Shown here piece by piece: positions 8,773 through 17,088 of a stretch of DNA of 64,000 nucleotides. Source of the stretch: Phycisphaerales bacterium (lineage in GTDB: Bacteria; Planctomycetota; Phycisphaerae; Phycisphaerales; UBA1924); contig JALSHH010000021.1 in assembly GCA_026982335.1 (NCBI GenBank), forward strand, positions 1 to 64,000. The letters are read 5' to 3'. The first letter of the stretch is position 1; each line of letters begins with the position of its first letter. A program made the position numbers and the translations under genes. Under the pieces are notes generated by a model. It searched no databases, was not told the DNA's origin, and saw only the letters and a program-made list of their open reading frames with translations.

Positions 8773-11724
8773 ATGACAAGCCCTGCACCCACACATCGCA
8801 TAATCAAAGCCCGACGATTCATTCGTCGATCTCATCAACGCAAGGTGATTGGCCTTCGACGGGGGATCGCTTCGGTATTGGCGATGATGTTTTTGATTAT
8901 TTTTGGATCTTTGGTCGCTGCAATGGCAGTTGCCTCGACAGGCAATATTCGCACAGCAAGCATGCATTTGCATGTGATGCGCGCCATGAGTGCTGCCGAG
9001 ACAGGTCTGGCGGTCGCTGAGCATCGGCTCAATGAGGCCTCGTCACGGTTCATCGTTGCAGAGAGTGACATTGATGCTGATGTTTCATGGGCATTGTGGA
9101 TGGGTGATAGTGCTTTGATTGGCGCTTACCAAGTTGCACCCCCACGCGAGGGATATTCCGAGGCAGTTTTGCCCGTGGGAATTGCCGAGGCCTTGGTCAA
9201 TGCGCATAGCGCTGACATCAATATTCTTACTGGTTTTGATTTTGTTGATGACCCCCGAATCGAGTCGGCGCCAGGTGGAATCCCATCTGGTGTGTATCAA
9301 TCTGTTGGGTGGGTCAATACTCCTGCGGTACTTCTCGAGTCTTGGGATAATCCTGAGAGTAGCAATCCGCCACCAGCATATCAGATACGGTATGCGCCAC
9401 TTGCCGGTGGAGAGTATATTCGTGTGATTGTTGAAGGCATCGTTTATGACTTTCAGCGAAACAACAAACCAATTCGCCGAACCATCACACGAGATTATAA
9501 AATAGTCAAGTCGGTCGATCAGGCCATTATTTCGCATTCCAAAATACTCATCGGGAAGAATGTGCAGATCGAAGGTAAGCTCGGGGCACGGTTTGATGAA
9601 GTTGATTTCGCGAATGGTGATCCGATCGTTATGCGGTCAGATTTTTTCGGGCTCGATCCGATCCTTGACCAGAAGATCACGGAGTTTTGGACGGGGATTG
9701 CCGCCTTTGATACTGATGGCGACAATCGGCTTCGATATGGACATCCCATCGAGAGCACAGGGATACCTGCCGATCAAGATTACGATGGCGATGGAGAACT
9801 TGACGGTGCATTTAATGATGCAAGCAACGATGGGTTCCTTGATGAGATGGATATTTTTATCCGTCATTACGATACCAATTCGGATAATCGTGTTACACTC
9901 TCTGCCGATCTGATCTTGGGCACGCGTGCCGGGCTCGATGCCAGCGAACCCGAATTCGTTGGGCCAAGTGGGGAAGCGATTGACGAAGATCTTGCTTTGC
10001 TGATTGATGGGGGAAAACCAGATCGTAACGAAAATGGAATCTATGGATTTATTGATACGAATGGGAATCGGATTTATGAGCCGGCCGATGAAGATCCTGC
10101 TGATTATGACCAGATCCATGGGACCTTTCCAGATTCAGAACTGGGATGGCGTGATGGATATCTCGATGCAATGGACCAGTATGCCAAAGTACGAGGTGGG
10201 TTAATCTTTAAAGTCTCAGCCAACGATTGGGAAGATGGGCAAGGTCCAATCGAAGAGCGCCTGCGTGGAACGATTGTTCCAGATGAAGATGACCCCGCAT
10301 TGATTTTCAATGCCGACAATCTTGTTTTGCCTGATATCAACTCATCAAGCTTTGCTGATACTGAGAATGCTTTGATTGCAGCTGCCGATGGTGATCCATT
10401 TTGGCAACAGGTCGCTGATCAATTGGGGACGGATGTAGCTTCTCTTGCGACTTGGACATTGGCCCAGAATCCCGTGGATGATGATGCTCCACATCTTTTC
10501 CCAATCTGGGAAGATGAGGATTTTGATGGATTGCCTGATAACTCGGCATGGGCATACTACGAAAAATCGCCATTTAACTCGCCGAGTTATTCGGATATCT
10601 ACTGGAGGCCGGTGTTCGAGAACATGGTCTTCCGAAATGTCAAAGTTCCGATGGGGCTCAATGGGCTTTTCGTTAACTGCACTTTTGTAGGTGTAACCCA
10701 TGTGCAGACCCACTCTGAAAATACCCACCCACTCTGGTCGGAATATGGAACCAATCTTTTGGATCCCATGGGTATGCCTACACCCAAGTTTCCACGGATT
10801 ATCTATGGCGATGATGCGGGGGAGGATGCTGCCAACTCACCACCGACACTTCCGCCCTCTGCCATTCCGCCTGTCGAGTATATTCTGATGACCGACGCAT
10901 CGATTTCCCCGCTCGATGTCGGCGATGTGCCATTGAGTGAGATTGGAACCTTTGGGGCCAGCTATAACCTTTTGCCCGAGGCCATCATCATTGACGGCAA
11001 GAGGGTCATCGATACCAAAGCATTCTCCAACAATATTCGATTCCACGATTGCCTCTTCGTCGGGTCAATCGTTTCTGATACCCCCACCAACTACACTCAG
11101 GTACGCAACAAGCTCCAGTTCACCGGCGCGACCCAATTCACAACGGAGCATCCGACTGAACCTGAAAATGGATACTTGAATCCAGACCCAATGGATATGG
11201 ACGATATCCTCACAAGTTCGATGATGCTCCCCAACTATTCTGTTGATCTTGGGTCATTCAACTCGCCACCGGAACAGGACATTGTGCTTCAAGGTGCAAT
11301 CATCGCCGGCGTACTCGATGCCCGCGGAAACACGACTATCGATGGAGCACTTCTGCTGACTTTTGATCCAAACTATGGGGAGGGCCCCTTGATCGATGTC
11401 TTTGGCAATCCGATTGGTAATCCGGCGGGGTTCAATGCTTCACTTGGATACTTCGGTAGCGCTGACGGCGACTTTGAATCCATCGATCCCGCAGACCTGC
11501 CCATCATCGGAGGTGTACGCATCGTCGGGTGGGATACCACTGGCGATGGGCTTGCCGATGTCTCCTATACCGAGCCTCAACCCCCAGGGTCAACCCCAGT
11601 GCCGTTCAACGGATTCGGTAAGATTCGACTTCGCCATGTCCCGGGCATGCGCCTGCCTTCGGGGTTGATGCTTCCGCTGGCGATGCCTCCAGTTCGTGGA
11701 ACTTACCAGGAAGGTGCGATATGA
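8773..11724 (+). CDS. Very large PilX-like pilus-associated protein with calcium-loop motifs
   Basis: A 983-residue protein. A basic N terminus leads into one hydrophobic segment (about residue 33-57, ASVLAMMFLIIFGSLVAAMAV) and then AMSAAETGLAVAEHRL, the pattern of PilX N-terminal domains, which lack the strict prepilin FxxxE. Residues 310-440 contain several Asp-rich loops like dockerin or thrombospondin-type calcium sites: DTDGDNRL, DQDYDGDGELDG, DTNSDNRV, DTNGNRIY. The later part is rich in beta-strand-like repeats and ends in a proline-rich stretch. PilX itself is usually below 250 residues, so this is exceptionally long. It lies between PilV-like and PilW-like genes, overlapping the latter by ATGA. 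The function is inferred to be a pilus-tip or surface adhesin; not proven. Confidence 0.75.
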   Translation: MTSPAPTHRIIKARRFIRRSHQRKVIGLRRGIASVLAMMFLIIFGSLVAAMAVASTGNIRTASMHLHVMRAMSAAETGLAVAEHRLNEASSRFIVAESDIDADVSWALWMGDSALIGAYQVAPPREGYSEAVLPVGIAEALVNAHSADINILTGFDFVDDPRIESAPGGIPSGVYQSVGWVNTPAVLLESWDNPESSNPPPAYQIRYAPLAGGEYIRVIVEGIVYDFQRNNKPIRRTITRDYKIVKSVDQAIISHSKILIGKNVQIEGKLGARFDEVDFANGDPIVMRSDFFGLDPILDQKITEFWTGIAAFDTDGDNRLRYGHPIESTGIPADQDYDGDGELDGAFNDASNDGFLDEMDIFIRHYDTNSDNRVTLSADLILGTRAGLDASEPEFVGPSGEAIDEDLALLIDGGKPDRNENGIYGFIDTNGNRIYEPADEDPADYDQIHGTFPDSELGWRDGYLDAMDQYAKVRGGLIFKVSANDWEDGQGPIEERLRGTIVPDEDDPALIFNADNLVLPDINSSSFADTENALIAAADGDPFWQQVADQLGTDVASLATWTLAQNPVDDDAPHLFPIWEDEDFDGLPDNSAWAYYEKSPFNSPSYSDIYWRPVFENMVFRNVKVPMGLNGLFVNCTFVGVTHVQTHSENTHPLWSEYGTNLLDPMGMPTPKFPRIIYGDDAGEDAANSPPTLPPSAIPPVEYILMTDASISPLDVGDVPLSEIGTFGASYNLLPEAIIIDGKRVIDTKAFSNNIRFHDCLFVGSIVSDTPTNYTQVRNKLQFTGATQFTTEHPTEPENGYLNPDPMDMDDILTSSMMLPNYSVDLGSFNSPPEQDIVLQGAIIAGVLDARGNTTIDGALLLTFDPNYGEGPLIDVFGNPIGNPAGFNASLGYFGSADGDFESIDPADLPIIGGVRIVGWDTTGDGLADVSYTEPQPPGSTPVPFNGFGKIRLRHVPGMRLPSGLMLPLAMPPVRGTYQEGAI

Positions 11725-12359
11725 AGGACCCAAAGAAGAATCGAAACACTTTCAGGCTTTTCGCCAAGGGGCGAACCCGATGCGGATTTTCCATGGTCGA
11801 GGTGCTGATTGCCTTGACCATTTCGGCCACCTTGCTCACGGCAACCATGGCTGCCCTTGATGGATCGTTCAAATCCTACACCGTGACGACGGAAGGCGCA
11901 TCGACCAATGTCGTCGCCCGCATTGTCATGCAGCGACTCACAGCCATGATTCGCACCGGCGACGAGTTCGGTCCATATCCGGTCAATCCCATCACCACCC
12001 CTACGCTCGAATCGGATTGGATCGAATTCGTTTCCTTCCGTGATCCGGTCAGTAATACCGAGCGAATTACCAGACTCGAACGCCGGGAAGGCGATCCCGA
12101 GACTGGGCCTTTCGAGCTTTGGTACATCGTCACCACCTACATCAACGGCTCATACGACAGCGAAATCCAAGCACCCTTGCTTGTCAACCTCAACGATGTC
12201 GTTTTTACGATGAACTACGATGTCGGTCCAAGGCTCAAACGCGTAACGGTCGATCTCATCATTCAACCAGATGATCTCCAAGATGTCGCTTTGGGATCGG
12301 CCCTTGAAGCTCCCGTCATTCGCCTCGTCGCCAGCGCTGCCCCAAGACTCAACGACTAG
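11721..12359 (+). CDS. Prepilin-like minor pilin, PilW type
   Basis: A 212-residue prepilin-like protein. The basic leader (KNRNTFRLFAKGRTRC) precedes GFSMVEVLIALTISATLL, giving a prepilin peptidase site with Phe+1 and Glu+5. The start ATG overlaps the stop of the PilX-like gene as ATGA, so the genes are probably translationally coupled. Sequence and position resemble PilW/GspJ components of the minor pilin complex. It is the last gene of the pilus operon; galE converges from the right 17 bases away. No major pilin (pilA) or assembly ATPase (pilB) lies in the operon. Confidence 0.8.
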   Translation: MKDPKKNRNTFRLFAKGRTRCGFSMVEVLIALTISATLLTATMAALDGSFKSYTVTTEGASTNVVARIVMQRLTAMIRTGDEFGPYPVNPITTPTLESDWIEFVSFRDPVSNTERITRLERREGDPETGPFELWYIVTTYINGSYDSEIQAPLLVNLNDVVFTMNYDVGPRLKRVTVDLIIQPDDLQDVALGSALEAPVIRLVASAAPRLND

Positions 12360-12376
12360 GCCCGGTTGACCGAAGA

Positions 12377-13417
12377 TCAATCACCATACCCGTCAGGATG
12401 GGCCTTGAACCAGTTGAATGCGCTGGCGACTACTTCATCAATATCCGTAATCTGTGCTTCCCACCCGAGGGTCGATTTGATCTTCGTCGGATCGTTATAC
12501 AGGGCAATCGCATCACCTGCCCGCTTGGGTGCATCGTGGACGGCAAAGTTTACGCTTGAGACGCGCTTGACCGAATCAAGAATTTCGCGGACTGAATATC
12601 CCTTGCCGATCCCGACATTGAACGCCTCGACTTGTCCGATCTGGGTCGAATCCATTGCCAAGGCATGGGCCGAGATCAAATCCTCGACATGGACATAATC
12701 GCGGATGTTGGTGCCATCGGGCGTGGGATAGTCGGTGCCGAAGATTGACATCGAATCGCGTTTGCCCAATGCCGCATCGATGGCGACAGGGATCAGGTGG
12801 GTCTCGGGAGTGTGGTCTTCGCCGAGCATTCCGGTGCGATCTGATCCGGCAACATTGAAATACCGCAGCATCGTCAGGGCAATCGGATTGTCCTGCATTT
12901 CACGCTTGGTTGCGTAGTCCTTGAGGATGTGCTCGAAGTGGAGTTTGGTGAAGCCATAGGGTGAAGTGGGAGATTGGGGACAGTGTTCGGGGACGGGGAT
13001 CATGCCCTCTGGTGGATCGCCATAGGTGGCACAGGAGGAGGAGAAGATGAATCGTTTGATGCCCCTGCCGCCATGAGCCGCATCACAGGCATCGAGGAGC
13101 CCAATGCCCGAGCCGATGTTATTACGGTAGTACCACAACGGGTCTTCAACCGATTCGCCTACATAGGCGAGTGCCCCAAAGTGCATCACGGTGTCGAGTT
13201 CGTGGGTATTGAGGGTGTCGAGGACGGTTTTTGTATCGCCTAGGTCGCTGTGGACAAAGGTGAAGGAGTTGGGATAGGCGAATCTGAGCATATCCATTGG
13301 CTTGCGGTGCCCGCGATGGAGGCTATCGAGGCTGACGACGGTATGCCCATCTTTGAGGAGCCTCTGGCAGGCGTGGGATCCGATGTATCCGGCGCCGCCG
13401 GTGACGAGAATGGGCAT
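12377..13417 (-). CDS. galE: UDP-glucose 4-epimerase
   Basis: A 346-residue extended short-chain dehydrogenase/reductase that interconverts UDP-glucose and UDP-galactose using bound NAD. The Rossmann motif TGGAGYIGSH is at the N terminus. SSSCATYGDP supplies the catalytic Ser/Thr, and SPYGFTKLHFE holds the YxxxK pair. The substrate-binding region RYFNVAGSDRTG follows. The ATG is preceded by AGGAG with six-base spacing on the minus strand. It stands alone between the pilus operon and a divergent DUF502 gene. It supplies UDP-Gal for surface polysaccharide or galactose use. The related UDP-GlcNAc epimerase activity cannot be excluded from sequence. Confidence 0.94.
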   Translation of the reverse strand: MPILVTGGAGYIGSHACQRLLKDGHTVVSLDSLHRGHRKPMDMLRFAYPNSFTFVHSDLGDTKTVLDTLNTHELDTVMHFGALAYVGESVEDPLWYYRNNIGSGIGLLDACDAAHGGRGIKRFIFSSSCATYGDPPEGMIPVPEHCPQSPTSPYGFTKLHFEHILKDYATKREMQDNPIALTMLRYFNVAGSDRTGMLGEDHTPETHLIPVAIDAALGKRDSMSIFGTDYPTPDGTNIRDYVHVEDLISAHALAMDSTQIGQVEAFNVGIGKGYSVREILDSVKRVSSVNFAVHDAPKRAGDAIALYNDPTKIKSTLGWEAQITDIDEVVASAFNWFKAHPDGYGD

Positions 13418-13578
13418 GATGGGCTCCTGGGCTCCGTTGGGTTCTGACTGTTGACCAATTCGTGATGATTCTACGAACCCCGAGTGCGGATAGATCAGAA
13501 ATGTGGTCGATGATCTGAACGCGGCTCATTGAAAATCCATACAATGAGCATCACAGAGCCCATTTGGCAAGGAGTATG

Positions 13579-14445
13579 ATGGCCGATTCGTTCACATCCG
13601 ATTTTAAACGCTTTTTTTCACGGGGGTTAGCGATTTTGCTTCCCACCGCGGTGACCCTCTGGCTGCTTTGGCAGGCGTTTGGGTTTGTGTTCAATAATGT
13701 TGCTCAGCCGATCAACCGTGCCACTCGATTTGCAGTGATTTGGGTGGTGCCCAAGGTGATGGACGAGGATAAGCTCCCCGAGTGGTTCCAAGTGACCGAT
13801 CAGCGGGTGCTCGATACGCGGGTGAGCCGGGATATTCGTCCTACGGTATCGGATGAGTCGGTGCGTCTGGATCTTCGCCGGGAGTATTTGGCCAAGTTTT
13901 GGAAGGAGCATCCGTATCTGAATCTTACCGGGCTATTCATTGCGATTATGCTCATTTACCTCGCAGGCGTGCTGCTGGGCAACATCATGGGCAAATCCGT
14001 CTACGCCCGTGTTGAACGATTTATCACCCGTATCCCGGGATTCAAACAGGTCTACCCCCATGTGAAACAAGTGATCGACATGATCATGGGGGATAATAAA
14101 CTGGCCTTCAGTAAGGTCGTGATCGTCGAGTATCCATCGGCGGGGATTTGGACGGTCGGGTTCCTGACGGGTAATTCGCTTCGCGAGATCGATAAACTTG
14201 CAAACGATACAGTCGTGTCGGTCTTCATTCCCACCTCGCCGACGCCTTTTACTGGATTCACAATCAATTTGCCTAAGGAGAAGGTCGTCGAGATTGCAAT
14301 GTCGATCGAAGAGGCGTTGCGATTTGTGATTACGGCGGGCGTACTCGCGCCGGAGGTGATGGCGAAAAATGCGGATGGTGACCCAACCCTCGCTGCGATC
14401 GCCGATCAGTTGTCCACCGATTCTGAGCCTAAATCATCGAGTTGA
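13579..14445 (+). CDS. DUF502 family membrane protein
   Basis: A 288-residue protein of the widespread but uncharacterised DUF502 family. It has a first membrane span at about 12-35 (GLAILLPTAVTLWLLWQAF) and a second near 117-140 (LFIAIMLIYLAGVLLGNIMG). The family stretch RIPGFKQVYPHVKQVIDMI follows, then a soluble C-terminal domain with VGFLTG and FIPTSPTPFTGF, which is characteristic. The ORF track uses TTG 13564; ATG 13579 lies four bases after AAGGAG and is preferred, with ATG 13576 as alternative. It is divergent from galE and has no operon partner. Family members have no agreed function. Confidence 0.88.
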   Translation: MADSFTSDFKRFFSRGLAILLPTAVTLWLLWQAFGFVFNNVAQPINRATRFAVIWVVPKVMDEDKLPEWFQVTDQRVLDTRVSRDIRPTVSDESVRLDLRREYLAKFWKEHPYLNLTGLFIAIMLIYLAGVLLGNIMGKSVYARVERFITRIPGFKQVYPHVKQVIDMIMGDNKLAFSKVVIVEYPSAGIWTVGFLTGNSLREIDKLANDTVVSVFIPTSPTPFTGFTINLPKEKVVEIAMSIEEALRFVITAGVLAPEVMAKNADGDPTLAAIADQLSTDSEPKSSS

Positions 14446-14456
14446 TTCTCCATATT

Positions 14457-15299
14457 TTAGAATCGAATCGTAATCCCGGTAAACAGATTCACATCGTCCC
14501 CGTCCCCAGTAAGCCCGATGTTGATCCCGGCATCGAGAATCGTGTTCTTGGTAAGATCATAAGTCGCTCCCACCCCGAGGATACCCTTGAAATCGACATC
14601 TGAATCAGTGCTGGAAATACCGATCCCTTCAAGATAGGTCCTCGTTTTTTCAGTGACATCAAATCCGAACACCCCGGTGGTGATGAACTCGGCGGCGTAG
14701 TCCTCATCGTCCGCGTCATCCACAAAGTCAGTCTCGAACATCAGCCCAAGCCCGACCCCTTCGCTGATCTGGGTCGCAAACGGAAAAATCACCCCGCCCT
14801 CGACCCGACCATTGCCCAGATCATCCGAAGCGGTGGGTAACTTGATGAACGGCATGATCCCAAAGGCCGTATCGCCACCATCGTTGCCCCAGAGGTTGAT
14901 CTTGAGTCGAAGCTGGGTATCGCCGATTCCACTTTGTGTTTGCGTGTCATTATCGGCGCTGGTGTAAGGCGTGAAGACGAGTTGGAGATCCATGTTGTTG
15001 AGTAATCCGAGTTTGAGGTTCGTCTGGGCATAGGCCCATGCGTCCTCATCCCCGTTTCTGGAGTAGTCCACGAAACTCATCTCGATCTGCACCGCCCCAG
15101 CATCGACGGTGTAGGGGCTTTCGGTGAAATCAGGGCGATCGGCACTCATCGGCCTCCAGAGTTCGCGGGGGGTTGGATTGAAGAGTGAATACTCACTCTT
15201 GTCGGGCTTTGGCAGATCAGGTTCGATTGCCGGGCCTGAGGCTGCAAGTGCAGGTAGTGACAGAAGATAGGTTGAGAGAACAAGGGCGTCATGGTTCAT
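14457..15299 (-). CDS. Outer-membrane beta-barrel protein, MetA-pathway (phenol degradation) type
   Basis: A 280-residue secreted protein. After ATG 15299 (AGGAAGG seven bases upstream) comes a short hydrophobic signal peptide (LSTYLLSLPALAAS). The mature part opens with a proline-rich segment and then SADRPDFTESPYTVDAGAVQIE, a hallmark of the transporter/MetA-like outer-membrane family. Alternating strands follow (LKLGLLNNMDLQLVFTPY, GIGDTQLRLKINLWG), and it ends GITIRF, with a terminal Phe as in many barrels. The longer start in the ORF track (15341) adds 14 residues without a better SD. The substrate is unknown. Two perfect hairpins lie just upstream at 15329-15372. Confidence 0.78.
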   Translation of the reverse strand: MNHDALVLSTYLLSLPALAASGPAIEPDLPKPDKSEYSLFNPTPRELWRPMSADRPDFTESPYTVDAGAVQIEMSFVDYSRNGDEDAWAYAQTNLKLGLLNNMDLQLVFTPYTSADNDTQTQSGIGDTQLRLKINLWGNDGGDTAFGIMPFIKLPTASDDLGNGRVEGGVIFPFATQISEGVGLGLMFETDFVDDADDEDYAAEFITTGVFGFDVTEKTRTYLEGIGISSTDSDVDFKGILGVGATYDLTKNTILDAGINIGLTGDGDDVNLFTGITIRF

Positions 15300-15328
15300 G
15301 GGGGAGCCTTCCTGATTTCGTGCGAGGG

Positions 15329-15372
15329 CGAGTCGTAGCAATGGCTACGACTCGCTGTAGCCTGTGCTACAT
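15329..15372. repeat. Two adjacent perfect inverted repeats
   Basis: CGAGTCGTAGC-AATG-GCTACGACTCG (11-bp arms, 15329-15354) is followed at once by TGTAGC-CTGT-GCTACA (6-bp arms). Both share the core GTAGC/GCTAC. They sit 30-75 bases upstream of the barrel gene start, in its promoter or leader. There is no T-run on either strand, so they are not simple terminators. They may be a REP-like element, an operator, or leader structure. Confidence 0.7.
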
Positions 15373-15460
15373 TCCGGGTCAAGCTCGTCAAGGTGCTGTA
15401 TGCGTGAGGATTGTCTGATGCCACGCCCGGCTTTCGCTATGGGCATCGTGGGCCAGGCAC

Positions 15461-15494
15461 AAATAAAAACCCCAAATCGCAACGATTTGGGGTT
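15461..15494 (-). terminator. Rho-independent terminator downstream of tRNA-Ile
   Basis: On the minus strand AACCCCAAATCG-TTG-CGATTTGGGGTT forms a 12-bp perfect stem followed by TTTATTT. It lies 22 bases beyond the 3' end of tRNA-Ile, in the right orientation to end its transcript. Confidence 0.85.
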
Positions 15495-15515
15495 CATGGA
15501 TATTGAGAACATCAA

Positions 15516-15588
15516 TGGGCCCGGACAGACTTGAACTGTCGACCTCACCGTTATCAGCGGTGCGCTCTACCAACTGAGCTACGGGCCC
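15516..15588 (-). tRNA. tRNA-Ile (anticodon GAT)
   Basis: A 73-nt cloverleaf reads on the minus strand. GGGCCCG pairs with CGGGCCC in the acceptor stem. GCTCAGTTGGTAGAGC forms the D arm. The anticodon loop CTGATAA carries GAT, and the T arm has GTTCAAGTC. The discriminator base is A and CCA is not encoded. It is a single tRNA gene, not part of an rRNA spacer. Confidence 0.95.
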
Positions 15589-15831
15589 GACGGGTCACGA
15601 GTATAGCCCCCGTATTGACGATCTTCGACGCCCATCCACAATCGTCAGCGCAAGATTTAGACTGATTTGGTATCTTTTTGGGAAAGAATCCTGCATGAAA
15701 CGAGGTTTCTCTGTTGAGAGACGCGAAATCGGCTTTCAACAGAGCAATCTGGAGCAAAGATTCTACAATACACGAGCGATCAGTCTGATTTTTCAACATG
15801 ATTGCCGACCCAGCCGCACAAGGAGCCGACC

Positions 15832-16743
15832 ATGATCAGGACAGATATCAACTACAATAACATCATCGATGGCGACGATGCCAAGCGCGCCCAAAAGGCG
15901 GCAGACGACTCTGCGGAACTTCACCATACAGAAATTGATGCTGAAACTTTTTATGTCACCCAACACTACGAGCGATACACCGAGGAAAACCATCGTGTCT
16001 GGAAGACCATGTGGGAGAAACGCTGGTCGGTGCTTGAAGGGCAGGCTTCCAATACTTACCTCACCGGGCTGCGGGCAATTCGATTGACCCCCGACCGTGT
16101 GCCGTTACTCTTTGGTGAGGTGGATGATCCGTTTGAGCCCGGGCGAAAGATCAAAGGGATCAACGAATACCTCAAAGAGCTCACCGGGTGGCAATCCCGA
16201 GGCGTCCCCGGATACCTCCCCCCCAAAGCATTCTTCTGCTGTCTGAGCCGACGCGAGTTCCCGTCGACGGTCATCATCCGCCCCGAAGAAAAAATCGACT
16301 ACCTCCCCGAGCCAGACATCTTCCATGATGTGTTCGGACATGTCCCGCTCCATGCCGATCCGGTCTTTGCCGACTTCCTCCAGACCTACGGCAAGGCTGC
16401 CTTGCTCGCTGGTCCAGAACATGAAGAAGCATTGGCGCGGTTGTTCTGGTTCACGGTGGAGTTTGGGTTGATTTCCGAAGACAATCGGCTCAAAATTTAT
16501 GGCTCAGGAACCATCTCCTCCCACGCCGAATCTGAATATGCACTCAATGCCAAAGAGGGCAAGGGCGCGGGCAAGATTCAGCGCCGAAAGTTTGATCTTC
16601 AGCAGGTGATCGAGACGCCTTTCGAGATCGATCATTTCCAAGACATCGTGTATGTGCTCGACAGTTTCGAACAGCTGCGCGATGCGATGACCGAATATGC
16701 AAACCAAGTTTTAGAAGATACTGACACGCCTGCAGGTGCGTGA
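15832..16743 (+). CDS. phhA: Phenylalanine 4-monooxygenase (monomeric bacterial type)
   Basis: A tetrahydropterin- and iron-dependent aromatic amino acid hydroxylase of 303 residues that converts phenylalanine to tyrosine. The iron ligands are readable: His165 and His170 in IFHDVFGHVPL, and Glu210 in FTVEFGL. The family pterin/substrate region RGVPGYLPPKAFF lies before them. There is no N-terminal ACT regulatory domain, as is normal for bacterial enzymes. The ORF track uses TTG 15802; ATG 15832 lies eight bases after AAGGAG and is preferred. No pterin carbinolamine dehydratase (phhB) gene is adjacent. A DUF2892 gene follows. It could serve tyrosine supply or phenylalanine breakdown. Confidence 0.93.
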   Translation: MIRTDINYNNIIDGDDAKRAQKAADDSAELHHTEIDAETFYVTQHYERYTEENHRVWKTMWEKRWSVLEGQASNTYLTGLRAIRLTPDRVPLLFGEVDDPFEPGRKIKGINEYLKELTGWQSRGVPGYLPPKAFFCCLSRREFPSTVIIRPEEKIDYLPEPDIFHDVFGHVPLHADPVFADFLQTYGKAALLAGPEHEEALARLFWFTVEFGLISEDNRLKIYGSGTISSHAESEYALNAKEGKGAGKIQRRKFDLQQVIETPFEIDHFQDIVYVLDSFEQLRDAMTEYANQVLEDTDTPAGA

Positions 16744-16782
16744 TCGGACGCCTGCGATGCGGGCAAAGGAAAGGAAAGTGTT

Positions 16783-17040
16783 ATGCAAGCAAATGAAGGT
16801 GGTGCGGATCGTGCTGCACGAGTCGTTCTCGGGATCGTTGTCTTGGTCGTGGCCTTTGTCGTGCTCGATGCGATGGCGGGCGCCATTTTCGGGATCGTCG
16901 TTGCGGTAGTGGGTGCGATCATGGTGCTGACGGGGCTTTGTGGGTTCTGCCCGGCGTACAAACTTGTTGGACTCAGTACTTGCAAAAAAAAAGAATGCTG
17001 TGGGTGCGGCACAGGGTCGTGCAAGAGTGAAGGTGAATAA
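16783..17040 (+). CDS. DUF2892-type small membrane protein with Cys-rich tail
   Basis: An 85-residue protein. It begins with a polar ADRAARVVLGI segment typical of DUF2892, followed by two hydrophobic helices (about 14-31 and 33-52) and TGLCGFCPAYKLVGLSTC, the family's C-terminal signature. It then carries an unusual tail, KKKECCGCGTGSCKSEGE, which adds four more cysteines. GGAAAGGAAAG lies before the ATG. DUF2892 domains are often joined to rhodanese domains or found near sulfur metabolism genes. Here it sits between phhA and thiL with no obvious link. The tail could bind metal or carry persulfide; that is inference. Confidence 0.82.
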   Translation: MQANEGGADRAARVVLGIVVLVVAFVVLDAMAGAIFGIVVAVVGAIMVLTGLCGFCPAYKLVGLSTCKKKECCGCGTGSCKSEGE

Positions 17041-17088
17041 TCCCTCATGGAGTATTTGGTGGTTCGGCGAGTCGGGCCATTGCCAAGT

